Shown here piece by piece: positions 23,751-32,411 of a stretch of 64,000 nt of DNA (position 1 is its first letter; each line of letters begins with the position of its first letter). The position numbers were made by a program, and so were the translations under genes. Origin of the DNA: UBA6115 sp040776985 (GTDB taxonomy: Bacteria > Bacillota > Clostridia > Christensenellales > Aristaeellaceae); NCBI GenBank assembly GCA_040776985.1, contig JAXGZL010000001.1:1054001-1118000 (forward strand), in the 5' to 3' direction. Below the pieces are notes generated by a model, which saw nothing but the letters and a program-made list of their open reading frames with translations, was not told the origin of the DNA and did no database searches.

Positions 23751-25298
23751 TTATTCCTCCGGCGCTGTGGGCGGGAAGGACGGCAGCGCAAGAAAGGCCT
23801 CATCAAGCGGCGGGGTTTCCACCAGGCTGGTGGCATCAAAGCCGGCCTTGCGCCAATCAGTCAGGCTCATGGGGGGCAAGCCCCATTCATAGCCCGCGAT
23901 TTCCTGGGTGCTTCTGACAAATAGCAGGTTGCGGTCAATCAGAACCGTGTCATCTGATATGTCCTGGATATAAGAAGGATAAGCATACTGATCCGCGGCA
24001 GGGACAGGAATGAACTGATAGGGCAAGTCCTGTCCGTTTCCAATGATGTTGCTGTGGCAGTTGATGTTCCTCACATCAGCATTATGGCTGAGCACGCTGC
24101 CAAAGAGGATGCTGCCCAGAAGCGTATTGTGGTGGATGAACACATCCCTCAGGTATCCGGGCTGCCAGCCGATTGCCAGCGCCGTTTGACAATCGCGGAT
24201 CATGTTGTGATGGATATCAATCATGCCCTGCGTGTTTTGATTTGCCAGCACCAGACCCCTTTCACAACCGTATATCAGATTCTTCCGGTAGGTGTTCCCG
24301 AACCCGTCGTCCTTATCGGTTACGCCGTTGCCATCGATGTCATAAACGATGTTGTCCTCGAATATCAGATCCTGCACATCATACAGCGTGGCGCTGGCGC
24401 CATGCTGATGAGGGTTTCGCAGCTGATGAAAGGTGTTTTCCTGTATCAGAATACTCGTGTAATGCTCTTCCCCCTGAATGGGCTTTTGGCTGCCATCCCA
24501 GAAAAACAGGAAGGCCGGATTCTCCAACTCGTCGTCCTGGATGTTGAACATATGGTTTTTCCGGATCGTCAATTGGGACAGCCAAGGCGAATCCACTGAG
24601 AAAAACCATCTGGCCCCATTCGCATCGCAATGGAAGCCCTGAAAGATATACTCTCCTCTGCTATGCAGCCAGATGCAGGCATGGTCTTTGCCCTCGCCCC
24701 TCAGGGTCACCTGATCACCCGGGTAGGCCATCAGCTTTCCGCAGGCCTGATTCTGGATGTATAGCGAAGTGGGATAGGTGCCTTCCTTGACATAAATGTA
24801 TCTGCTGTTGGTTGCGGTTTTGACAGCATGCGCCAGGGTGACCCAGGGGGCTGATTCCGTTCCTGGGTTGCTGTCATCCCCATCGGCTGCAACAAAGCAG
24901 AAGGCGTCTGAGGAAACGCGAAGCTCAAAGAGGTGGACAATGCGCTGCTCATCCTGATCAGTGATGTCAATGGCGATGTCGTGAACTCCGGATAAATCGG
25001 GCGCCTGCCAGGTGATCACGCCCATGGAAGGATGAATTTCCATGCCATGAGGGCCTGACTGAAGGCTGAATTGGTAAGGATATCTGCCCCCTTGAACGCC
25101 TAAACGATACTCATAGGGGATGCCGGGATAGGCCATGTCGATGTCCCAGCCGATGACTTTCAGTGGCCACCCCGGCCCCTGCATTTCAGCAGAGTTCCCG
25201 GCAAAGGCAGGCGTCAACAGACTGAAAACCATCAGCATCGCCAAGCAGAAACACAGGCTGGCAAGCGCCTGGGGGATGCCCCTGTTGCATGGTTTCAT
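23751..25298 (-). CDS. Secreted Ig-like and parallel beta-helix protein
   Basis: The 515-residue product has a signal peptide (LCFCLAMLMVFSLLTPAFAG). A putative Ig-like domain of the cadherin/He_PIG type follows (GIPYEYRLGVQGGRYPYQFS, MGVITWQAPDLSG), and then a right-handed parallel beta-helix of the kind seen in polysaccharide lyases and NosD-like proteins (FVAADGDDSNPGTESAPWVT, then repeated units such as LIFEDNIVYDIDGNGV and VFIHHNTLLGS). It is exported and may bind or cleave a carbohydrate, but no lyase active site could be assigned. It is 3 bp from the next gene in the same direction. Confidence 0.78.
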   Translation of the reverse strand: MKPCNRGIPQALASLCFCLAMLMVFSLLTPAFAGNSAEMQGPGWPLKVIGWDIDMAYPGIPYEYRLGVQGGRYPYQFSLQSGPHGMEIHPSMGVITWQAPDLSGVHDIAIDITDQDEQRIVHLFELRVSSDAFCFVAADGDDSNPGTESAPWVTLAHAVKTATNSRYIYVKEGTYPTSLYIQNQACGKLMAYPGDQVTLRGEGKDHACIWLHSRGEYIFQGFHCDANGARWFFSVDSPWLSQLTIRKNHMFNIQDDELENPAFLFFWDGSQKPIQGEEHYTSILIQENTFHQLRNPHQHGASATLYDVQDLIFEDNIVYDIDGNGVTDKDDGFGNTYRKNLIYGCERGLVLANQNTQGMIDIHHNMIRDCQTALAIGWQPGYLRDVFIHHNTLLGSILFGSVLSHNADVRNINCHSNIIGNGQDLPYQFIPVPAADQYAYPSYIQDISDDTVLIDRNLLFVRSTQEIAGYEWGLPPMSLTDWRKAGFDATSLVETPPLDEAFLALPSFPPTAPEE

Positions 25299-25301
25299 AT
25301 T

Positions 25302-26057
25302 TTATTCCTCTGGCGGAGCGTCAATCCACCGGGCATAGGACGCCTCCACCACGCAGCGCAGGTGCTCCGGGTCCACGCGCTGGCTGCCGTCCCCCCGGCT
25401 TTCAAAGAAATGGATGCAGAAGTGGCCGGTCATGTTGTTGCCTGGCAGGATTTCCCAGCCGTGGGGCTTGCCGTTCATGGAGGCGGCGATGACCTCACCC
25501 CGGTACTTGAGCAGGATGGGGCGGCGATCCCAGCTCCATTCCCGGTTATAGACATTGAACATGATGTCGGTGTCCCCGGCGGTGAGGGGCTCCGCGTCCA
25601 GGTGGCTGGTGCCGTGCACCCGCATGGCGGCAAACTGCCTGCCGGTTAAAACATCCTGAATCTGGAAAACCGCGCCCAGGGGGATCAGCTTGCTGCCCCC
25701 GCCGTACCAGGCGGGGCGGGTGGTGTCCCCTTTGGCAGGCTTTGGCCGCAGGAACAAAACCCGCAGGGTGGCCGCATCCGCCTGACCGGTCACAGTCAGG
25801 CCCTTGTCCTGCTGAAAAGCGGCGACAGCTGCCTGGGTTGAGGCATGGTAGGCGCCATCCGCTTCCGCCCTCAGATAGCCCTGGGCCTGCAGCGCCTGCT
25901 GCAGCAGCACCACATGGCCCCCCTGATGTCCAGGCATGCTGGGCTGGGGGAGGGCCCGGAAGCTTCCCATCTCAGGGTTTGTGTCGGCTCCAACAGGCGC
26001 TGCCAGCAGCACCAGCAGGCAGCCGGCCAGGGCCAGTCCACGCTTAAGGCGACGCAT
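25302..26057 (-). CDS. Exported peptidoglycan-binding protein with GHFCIHF domain
   Basis: From ATG 26057 the product is 251 residues: a signal peptide (RGLALAGCLLVLLAAPVGA), a PG_binding_1 domain (LLQQALQAQGYLRAEADGAY and AVAAFQQDKGLTVTGQADAA), and a 150-residue C-terminal domain with conserved-looking MRVHGTSHLDAEP, YNREWSWDRRPILL, ASMNGKPHG and GHFCIHFFESRGDG. Similar domains occur in exported Bacillota proteins but I know no assigned activity; the His, Cys and Asp suggest a hydrolase-like site. The start overlaps the stop of the upstream gene by 14 bp. Confidence 0.8.
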   Translation of the reverse strand: MRRLKRGLALAGCLLVLLAAPVGADTNPEMGSFRALPQPSMPGHQGGHVVLLQQALQAQGYLRAEADGAYHASTQAAVAAFQQDKGLTVTGQADAATLRVLFLRPKPAKGDTTRPAWYGGGSKLIPLGAVFQIQDVLTGRQFAAMRVHGTSHLDAEPLTAGDTDIMFNVYNREWSWDRRPILLKYRGEVIAASMNGKPHGWEILPGNNMTGHFCIHFFESRGDGSQRVDPEHLRCVVEASYARWIDAPPEE

Positions 26058-27009
26058 TGGGATCAAACCACAGGGGACTTGTGGACTCCGGCTGGAATAC
26101 CAGCAGGGGCCTGTCGTCTTTGTCAATCAGGCAGGCCAGGATGGCGGTATGCTCCCCGCCCTGATAGAGATTGCGCAGGGTGTTGGGGGAATTGATGAGG
26201 AAGTGGTGCCGGTATTCTGCGCCGGCGGCGCTGACAAAATAGAAGTCCTCCTCCGCGATGCCCGCCCGGCCCCCGGGCGCGTCCAATGCCTTTACCCGCA
26301 TCCAGATCAGGAAATACTCCTGGTGGCGGGGCGGGGTGATGTTGTATTTGCTCATGGTCTGGGCCTTTTTGGTGGCCTCGTTGCCGCGGCTGACCTGGGT
26401 GATCTCCATTTCAAAGGAGGCATAATTCGTCCAATAACTGCCCTCATACACCGCTTTGATGCCGGGGCGGGCGGGATCCTCCCGGGTGCCGGCGTGCGGG
26501 GGCGCCGCCAGGCGGGGGGCAGCCAGGCGATGGGTGACCAGGTCTGCCTGGAGGGTGGGCAGGCCGCTGGTCAGAAGATCTGTTTTGTCAAAGGCGGACA
26601 GGCCTTCAAAAACGCCAAAGACGCTGACCGCGTCCCCGGACAGCAGCAGGGGCTGCCCTTCCTGCTGCTGCCAGCGCGCCAGGAAGACCCGGGCCGGGTT
26701 TGTCTCCGGCGAGAGGGCCAGGAGGAAGCCGTCCTCCGTCAGGTCCACGCGCAGGATGCTGCCATCCAGGCGCACTTTCTGCCCCATGTGCTCCTGGGGC
26801 GAGCGGGCATAGCTTTCTGTATCAATCAGCTGATGATAGCCCTCCCTGTCCGGCAACTGCATCTGGCGGAGGCGGCTGTCCGCTTCCCGGCGCAGGGTGT
26901 CCAGCTCCTGGGCGCTCAGTCCCTCCAGGCTGGGCAGGGCGCCTGCCACGGCGATGGGGGAAATGGCCAGCAGCAGGGCCAGCAGGGTGACAGAGGTCTT
27001 TTTCATCAT
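26044..27009 (-). CDS. Exported hypothetical protein
   Basis: The 321-residue protein has a clear signal peptide (KKTSVTLLALLLAISPIAVA) and no membrane anchor after it. An OB-like region (MGQKVRLDGSILRVDLTEDG, VFLARW, GDAVSVFGVFEGL) is followed by a linker rich in Ala, Pro and Arg. The C-terminal beta-rich domain (SFEMEITQVSRGNEATKKAQ, EYFLIWMRVKALDAPGG) resembles immunoglobulin-like DUF4352-type domains. Function is unknown. Overlap with the peptidoglycan-binding gene suggests the two exported proteins work together at the cell wall. Confidence 0.72.
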   Translation of the reverse strand: MMKKTSVTLLALLLAISPIAVAGALPSLEGLSAQELDTLRREADSRLRQMQLPDREGYHQLIDTESYARSPQEHMGQKVRLDGSILRVDLTEDGFLLALSPETNPARVFLARWQQQEGQPLLLSGDAVSVFGVFEGLSAFDKTDLLTSGLPTLQADLVTHRLAAPRLAAPPHAGTREDPARPGIKAVYEGSYWTNYASFEMEITQVSRGNEATKKAQTMSKYNITPPRHQEYFLIWMRVKALDAPGGRAGIAEEDFYFVSAAGAEYRHHFLINSPNTLRNLYQGGEHTAILACLIDKDDRPLLVFQPESTSPLWFDPNASP

Positions 27010-27115
27010 GTGGCTCCTGTTCTATGGCGGGCGGGGAAAGGCGGGTCATCTCATCCGGTGTTTTGTTCAGTTTACCGGAGGGCTTTCCGGTCTGTCAATG
27101 CGGGGGATGAATGCA

Positions 27116-27147
27116 AAATCAACGGAGCCGTCTGGCCCCGTTGATTG
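27116..27147 (-). terminator. Terminator of sodA
   Basis: On the minus strand AATCAACGG and CCGTTGATT form a 9-bp stem followed by TTTT. Confidence 0.7.
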
Positions 27148-27170
27148 AAAGAATTTGTGAGAATACCGGA

Positions 27171-27776
27171 TTACTTGTTGGCCTCAAAGCGTTTGGCGAC
27201 CTCGTCCCAGTTGACGGTGTGCCACCAGTTCTTCAGATAGTCCGGCCGGCGGTTCTGATACTTCAGGTAGTAGGCATGCTCCCAGACGTCAGCGCCCATC
27301 AGGGGCACTTTGCCATGGCTTAAGGGGTTGTCCTGGTTGGCGGTCTTTTCCACGCTCAGCTTGCCGTTTTCAATCACCAGCCAGGCCCAGCCAGAGCCGA
27401 ACTGGGTTTTGCCGGCGGTTTCAAAGGCCTCCTGAAAGGCTTCAAAGCTGCCAAAGTCCTTTTCGATCTGGTTAAGCAGGGCCCCCTCCGGCTTGCCCTT
27501 GCCGTTTGGCCCCATGATCTCCCAGAAGATGCTGTGGTTGTAGTGGCCGCCGCCGTTGTTGCGCACGGCTGTTTTGATCTTTTCCGGCAGCTTGTCCAGG
27601 CCCTTGATGATTTCCTCAATGGGCTTTCCGGCAAACTCGGTGCCCTCCAGGGCCTTGTTCACATTGTCGATATAGGCCTGGTGGTGCTTGGTGTGATGGA
27701 TGCGCATGGTCTCTTCGTCAATATATGGCTCAAGCGCGTTGTACGCGTAGGGCAGGGCGGGTAAGGTGTATGCCAT
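27171..27776 (-). CDS. sodA: Superoxide dismutase (Fe/Mn)
   Basis: The 201-residue protein has the complete Fe/Mn superoxide dismutase fold and all four metal ligands: His in HHTKHHQAY, His in GGHYNHSIFW, and Asp and His in DVWEHAYYLKYQNRR. It converts superoxide to hydrogen peroxide and oxygen in the cytoplasm. Presence of SodA in an otherwise Clostridia-like genome suggests some tolerance of oxygen. The metal cannot be told with certainty from sequence. It has its own terminator on the 3' side, so it is probably a single-gene unit. Confidence 0.95.
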   Translation of the reverse strand: MAYTLPALPYAYNALEPYIDEETMRIHHTKHHQAYIDNVNKALEGTEFAGKPIEEIIKGLDKLPEKIKTAVRNNGGGHYNHSIFWEIMGPNGKGKPEGALLNQIEKDFGSFEAFQEAFETAGKTQFGSGWAWLVIENGKLSVEKTANQDNPLSHGKVPLMGADVWEHAYYLKYQNRRPDYLKNWWHTVNWDEVAKRFEANK

Positions 27777-27877
27777 GGTAAATCCCTCCGTTCGTTTGAT
27801 ACTATAATCATACCCCGGCCCGGTACACTATAAACAAAACGAATATGAGGAAAGGGGATGGGTGGCGGGTGTTGAAT

Positions 27878-27913
27878 AAACAGGAGGGGCTCCATCAGAA
27901 GCCACTCCTGTTT
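27878..27913 (-). terminator. Terminator after the flavocytochrome-like gene
   Basis: On the minus strand AAACAGGAG and CTCCTGTTT pair, with a second short GGCT/AGCC helix inside. TATTC follows. Confidence 0.7.
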
Positions 27914-27935
27914 GTGTGATTGTGTATCCGCCTGA

Positions 27936-29648
27936 TTACTTGGCGGCTGCCTTTTCCCCGGCGATGCGGCCGGTGGTGAAGCACATCATGATGGAGGTAC
28001 CGGAAGCGGGATACTCCTTATAGAAGAAGTCGCCATTGGCAACAGCACCAGCGGCAAACAGGCCCGGAATTGGCTTGCCCTCCGGGGTGAGTACCCGGGA
28101 GTCCAGATCGATTTTGATACCGCCCATGCTGCCGATGGTGACCGGGATGATGCGCACGGCATGATAGGGGCCTTCCCCAACGCCTGTCATCAGGGCTGCA
28201 GCCTTGCCAAAGTCAGCGTCCTCCTGCCCCTTCAGCTCATTGTAGCGTTCCACTGTCTTCAGGAATGTATCCTTGTCCATAAAGGTTTTTGCTGCCAGCG
28301 CTTCCAGGCTGTCAGCGCTGAAAGCGTAGCCTTCCGCTTCCAGGGCGGCGACGGCCTCTGCGTTGGCCTGGGAGGCATCAAAGATCAGGTAGAAGTGCCC
28401 GCCGCCATGCTCCAGCATCCTGCTGTGATAGATCGGATAGTCAAGGGACTCGTTGAACAGCCGCTCACCCTTCTGGGAGACCAGCAGGAGCGGGTTCCAT
28501 ACCAGGCGGTTCAGTGGATCGGCGAAGGAGGTGGGACGAATGCCGCGAAGGCCGATGGCGCCATCCTTGAACACGGTGTCAGCGCCCACATCCATGGCCA
28601 TGCGGATGCCGTCGCCAGTGTTGCCGATGCTGGAGAAGCTGATCTCATCAGCGATGCTGGGGGCGAATTTGCGCTTCATTTCCTTGTTGTGGTCAAAACC
28701 GCCGCTTGCAATGACCACGCCTTTTGCATGCACCGTCACCTTGTGGCCATCTTTGGCTTGAGCCACAACGCCTGCAACGGCACCGGCCTCATCCTTGATT
28801 AATTCGACGGCCGGGGTTTCGGTCCTGATTTCTACACCACGCTCCCGGACAGCCTTTTCAACAGGGGCAACAAAGCCGTTCCCGCCGCTGCCCGTGTTCA
28901 GCATGTCGGGCACCTGCCTGGTGCCGGAGGGGCTGAGGCTGCTCAGCTCCACGCCCTGCGCCTGCAGCCACAGGATGGTGTCGTTGGATTTTTCGGCCAC
29001 CATGTCCAGCTGTGCCCGGTCGGCATTGCCTTCTGCCCGCTCAAACCAATAATCTGCCAGAGCTTTTGCACTGTCTTCCACACCGGCTTCCTGTTGGAAA
29101 CTGGTGCCTGCGGCCTTCACCAGGCCACCGCAAATCAGGGTGTTGCCGCCAAGGAAGGGCAGTTTTTCAAGCAGCAGCACCTTGGCGCCCGCATCGCTGG
29201 CCTCCGCAGCAGCAGCAAGGCCAGCTGCGCCGCCGCCGATCACCACGACATCCACCGTCAGTTCTTCATCCTCTGCAGGCGCATTTTCCACACTGCCCTC
29301 AACCATCATGGCATCAGGGTTTCCGCCTGCCTGCTTTACGCAGTCCGCTACGGCAGCCAGGATAGCCCTGGATGTGTTGGTTGCGCCGGTAACAGAGTCC
29401 ACTGCCAGGGACTGGGTCGCGATGATTTTCTCAGGTATGGTCGCGATTGGGGTGTCGCTGATGCCGGCAGTTTCCCCATGATTTTTCACCTGTATGTCAA
29501 CTATCTTATCCTGGGAAAAGGTGACCTCCACCTCAACGGGGCCGTTGTTTCCAGGGGCCTGGGCAGTGAATTTGCCCTCTGTATAGGCCATGGCTGTTCC
29601 AACAGCAAACATTGCCAGACACACCAATAATGCCAGGATCCTCTTCAT
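27936..29648 (-). CDS. Exported FMN- and FAD-binding fumarate reductase-family oxidoreductase
   Basis: From ATG 29648 (GGAGG upstream) the product is 570 residues. It has a signal peptide (RILALLVCLAMFAVGTAMA), an FMN-binding domain with the covalent-FMN motif SVTGATNTS, and a flavocytochrome-c/FrdA-type FAD domain (VVVIGGGAAGLAAAAEASDA, FLGGNTLICGG, GGFDHNKEM, GTSIMMCFTTGRIAG). No haem motif is present. Such enzymes reduce fumarate-like or urocanate-like acceptors outside the cytoplasm, using electrons delivered through FMN. The acceptor is not determined. Confidence 0.9.
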   Translation of the reverse strand: MKRILALLVCLAMFAVGTAMAYTEGKFTAQAPGNNGPVEVEVTFSQDKIVDIQVKNHGETAGISDTPIATIPEKIIATQSLAVDSVTGATNTSRAILAAVADCVKQAGGNPDAMMVEGSVENAPAEDEELTVDVVVIGGGAAGLAAAAEASDAGAKVLLLEKLPFLGGNTLICGGLVKAAGTSFQQEAGVEDSAKALADYWFERAEGNADRAQLDMVAEKSNDTILWLQAQGVELSSLSPSGTRQVPDMLNTGSGGNGFVAPVEKAVRERGVEIRTETPAVELIKDEAGAVAGVVAQAKDGHKVTVHAKGVVIASGGFDHNKEMKRKFAPSIADEISFSSIGNTGDGIRMAMDVGADTVFKDGAIGLRGIRPTSFADPLNRLVWNPLLLVSQKGERLFNESLDYPIYHSRMLEHGGGHFYLIFDASQANAEAVAALEAEGYAFSADSLEALAAKTFMDKDTFLKTVERYNELKGQEDADFGKAAALMTGVGEGPYHAVRIIPVTIGSMGGIKIDLDSRVLTPEGKPIPGLFAAGAVANGDFFYKEYPASGTSIMMCFTTGRIAGEKAAAK

Positions 29649-29673
29649 AGAAAAACCTCCAGATATTTTTTTA

Positions 29674-29686
29674 TGGGTATTACCCA
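29674..29686. promoter_or_regulatory. 13-bp palindrome TGGGTA-T-TACCCA after the promoter
   Basis: This perfect palindrome lies about 9 bp downstream of the -10 box of the flavocytochrome-like gene, at the expected transcription start. It is probably a repressor operator. Confidence 0.5.
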
Positions 29687-29694
29687 ACAGTGTA

Positions 29695-29724
29695 ATTATA
29701 TCAATAATCCGCCGTCTGGGTCAA
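29695..29724 (-). promoter_or_regulatory. Promoter of the flavocytochrome-like gene
   Basis: On the minus strand TTGACC (complement of 29719-29724) and TATAAT (complement of 29695-29700) are spaced by 18 bp. Confidence 0.75.
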
Positions 29725-29954
29725 TATAGAACGCGCGGGGCATAAATGTCCCAATACGGCGTTTGTAATAAAATGCAATAAAAAATCACAATCGCACGGT
29801 GAGGGCGAAACGATTTTTGGACGATTGCTTTACAGAATGCGAAAAGGATACTAAGATAATCTTTGAGGGCATCACAAGACAAGAGCGTGGCAGACAAAAA
29901 GCGTTTGATTTTCATAGCTTAGACATCGCGGTTTACTTTTGCTGGAGGAAGCAG

Positions 29955-31295
29955 ATGAATCTTTATCCAATGCTGAACAAACTGCAGGAGCAGGGGCTGC
30001 CCCTCCGGGTGGGCATCATCGGGACGGGGAAGTTTGGCACCATGTTTTTGGCGCAGGTGCGCAAGGTGCCGGGTATCCACCTGGTGGGCATTGCGGAGCT
30101 TAACCCCCAGCGGGCCTATGACAACCTGAAGGCCACCCTCTGGCCGGATGAGCGGGTGAGCGCAAAAACCCTGGAGGAAGCTCATCAAAGCGGCAAAACC
30201 TGCGTGGTGGAAAGCGGGGACGCGCTGATTGCCTCCCCCTTCACCCAGATCATCATTGACTGCACCGGCAACCCGGAGCTGGGCATCCACTACAGCCTTT
30301 TATGCTGCCAGCACAAAAAGCACATCGTGAACGTGAATGTGGAGGCGGATGCCCTGGCCGGCCCCGTTCTGGCCAGACGCGCCCGGGAGGCGGGGGTTGT
30401 CTATTCCCTGGCCTATGGCGACCAGCCCGCCATGATCTGCGACATGGTGGACTGGGCCAGGACAGCGGGCTTTGAGGTGGTCTGCGCCGGCAAAGGCACC
30501 CGCTTTCAGTCCCGGTACCATCAGTCCACCCCGGACACCATCTGGGGATACTACGGCATCACGCCTGAGGACGCCGCCCGGGGCGGCATGAACCCCAAGG
30601 TGTTCAACTCCTTCCTGGATGGCACCAAATCCGCCATTGAAATGGCCTCTGTCTCCAACGCTACCGGCCTTTTGCCAAACCCGGAGGGCCTGCTCTTTCC
30701 CGCCTGCGGGGCGGATGACCTGCCCCGGCTGCTGAAACCCCGGTCGGATGGCGGCATCCTGCGGCAATCCGGCATGGTGGAGGTGGTGGCCAGCGAGGAG
30801 CGGGACGGCCGCCCGGTCTACCGGGACCTGCGCTTTGGCATCTTTGTCACCCTCACCGGGGACAGCGACTATATGGCGCGCTGCTACCGGGAATATGGCA
30901 TGGTGACGGACGACAGCGGGAAATACACCTGCCTGTACCGCCCTTTCCACATGATTGGCCTGGAGACCGGCATTTCCGTGGCCGCGGTGGGCACCCGGGG
31001 GGAGCCCACGGGCTGCCCCACGGCCTTCCACGCGGATGTGGTGTCGGTGGCCAAGGGGGACCTGAAGGCGGGCACGGTGCTGGACGGGGAAGGGGGATAC
31101 CATGTCTATGGCCGGGTGATCCCCGCCCGGCTGTCGGTGAAAAACCGCTGCCTGCCCCTTGGCTTCAGCGGGGGCAAAAGGCTGCTGCGGGACATCAGGG
31201 AGGGGGAGGTCATCCCCTATGAGGCGGTGGAATATGACGCGGACTGCCTGACCATGCGCATCCGGCGCGAGCTGGAGCAAATGGCCAGGGACTGA
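29955..31295 (+). CDS. SAF-domain NAD(P)-dependent dehydrogenase (homoserine dehydrogenase-like)
   Basis: ATG 29955 with GGAGGAAGCAG upstream gives 446 residues. The N-terminal Rossmann domain shows RVGIIGTGKFGTMFLAQV and IIDCTGNPELG, the middle is the homoserine-dehydrogenase-like part (KGTRFQSRYHQSTPDTIWGY), and an SAF domain closes the protein (AKGDLKAGTVLDGEGGYHVY, RDIREGEVIPYEAV). Members of this group oxidise branched or short sugar acids in catabolic operons. The transaldolase follows 30 bp downstream, supporting a carbohydrate route. The exact substrate is unknown. Confidence 0.82.
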   Translation: MNLYPMLNKLQEQGLPLRVGIIGTGKFGTMFLAQVRKVPGIHLVGIAELNPQRAYDNLKATLWPDERVSAKTLEEAHQSGKTCVVESGDALIASPFTQIIIDCTGNPELGIHYSLLCCQHKKHIVNVNVEADALAGPVLARRAREAGVVYSLAYGDQPAMICDMVDWARTAGFEVVCAGKGTRFQSRYHQSTPDTIWGYYGITPEDAARGGMNPKVFNSFLDGTKSAIEMASVSNATGLLPNPEGLLFPACGADDLPRLLKPRSDGGILRQSGMVEVVASEERDGRPVYRDLRFGIFVTLTGDSDYMARCYREYGMVTDDSGKYTCLYRPFHMIGLETGISVAAVGTRGEPTGCPTAFHADVVSVAKGDLKAGTVLDGEGGYHVYGRVIPARLSVKNRCLPLGFSGGKRLLRDIREGEVIPYEAVEYDADCLTMRIRRELEQMARD

Positions 31296-31325
31296 ACTAT
31301 CATCACAACATCAGGAGGTATACCG

Positions 31326-32354
31326 ATGAGCTATCTGCAAAAAGTGACCCAGGAGACCAAAACCCGTTTCTGGGTGAACAACCCCACCATGGCGGACTGC
31401 GACGCATCCATCGCGGAAGGCGCCTTCGCCTGCACCACCAACCCCTCCTACTGCTCCAAGCTGTATCAGACAGCGCCGGAGTTTATCGGAGACATTGTGA
31501 AATGGGTGGTGGAGCGGGGCGACAGCAGCACCCCCCTGGCTGAGCAGGTCTATCACCAGGCGGCGGCGGAAATCATGAAGAAATTCCTGCCCCTGTATGA
31601 GAAATCAGGCGGCAAGGCCGGCTTTGTCACCATTCAGGAGGATCCCCGCCGGGAGCATGAGGTGGACTACATCGTGGCGGCCTCCAAGCGGGCAGCCAAG
31701 CTTAACAAAAACTATATGGCCAAGATTCCGGTCACCGTTCCCGGCCTGCTGGCCATCCGGGAGATGGTGGCCCTTGATATCCCCATCTGCGCCACGGAGA
31801 TTTTCTCCCTCTCCCAGGCCGCTGCCCTGGTGGAGGCCTATGAGGACGCCTGCCAGAAGACCGGCAACCGGCCGGAGATCTTCATCACCCACATCACCGG
31901 CATCCTGGACGATTACTTTGGCGGCATCGCCAAAAGCGAAAAGCTGGACATTGCGCCTGAGGTGTTGAAGCAGGCGGGCACCATCATTGCCAAAAAGGAA
32001 TACCGCTACCTGCTGGAAAAGGGTTATTCCGGGAGGCTTTTGGGCGGCGGCGCCAGGGGGCCCCAGCACTTCACCAACTTTGTGGGCGGGGACATGCACA
32101 TCACCATCAACTGGTCCACCGGGGTGGAGCTGAACGCCGGCAACACAGCGGCGGTGCATGCCATTGATGAGGAGGCGGACCCCGCAGTGGTCAGGGAACT
32201 GATGGACAAGCTGCCCAACTTCAAGCGCTCCTATGAGCTTTCCGGCATGAAGCCGGAGGAGTTTGACGACTACGGCCCCACCACCCTGTTCCGCACCCAG
32301 TTTATGAATGGCTATGCCCGGCTGCTGGACGGCATCGCGCTGGCAAAGGTGTAA
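31326..32354 (+). CDS. Transaldolase family protein
   Basis: The 342-residue TIM-barrel protein has the transaldolase pattern: CTTNPSYCSKL near the N-terminus, the Schiff-base lysine in NYMAKIPVTVPG, ATEIFSLSQAAAL and the HITGILDDYF helix. It is longer than the short 215-residue transaldolases and resembles a variant found in catabolic clusters rather than the pentose-phosphate enzyme. AGGAGG precedes the ATG. With the upstream SAF-domain dehydrogenase it probably forms a two-step pathway that cleaves or transfers a keto-sugar phosphate. Donor and acceptor are unknown. Confidence 0.85.
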   Translation: MSYLQKVTQETKTRFWVNNPTMADCDASIAEGAFACTTNPSYCSKLYQTAPEFIGDIVKWVVERGDSSTPLAEQVYHQAAAEIMKKFLPLYEKSGGKAGFVTIQEDPRREHEVDYIVAASKRAAKLNKNYMAKIPVTVPGLLAIREMVALDIPICATEIFSLSQAAALVEAYEDACQKTGNRPEIFITHITGILDDYFGGIAKSEKLDIAPEVLKQAGTIIAKKEYRYLLEKGYSGRLLGGGARGPQHFTNFVGGDMHITINWSTGVELNAGNTAAVHAIDEEADPAVVRELMDKLPNFKRSYELSGMKPEEFDDYGPTTLFRTQFMNGYARLLDGIALAKV

Positions 32355-32365
32355 ATCACAAACAA

Positions 32366-32402
32366 AAACAGCCTGCCGGGAATGATCCGACAGGCTGTTT
32401 TT
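32366..32402 (+). terminator. Terminator after transaldolase
   Basis: AAACAGCCTG (32366-32375) and CAGGCTGTTT (32391-32400) form a perfect 10-bp stem with T-run; it also serves the convergent gene. Confidence 0.85.
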
Positions 32403-32411
32403 TGTAACTCT

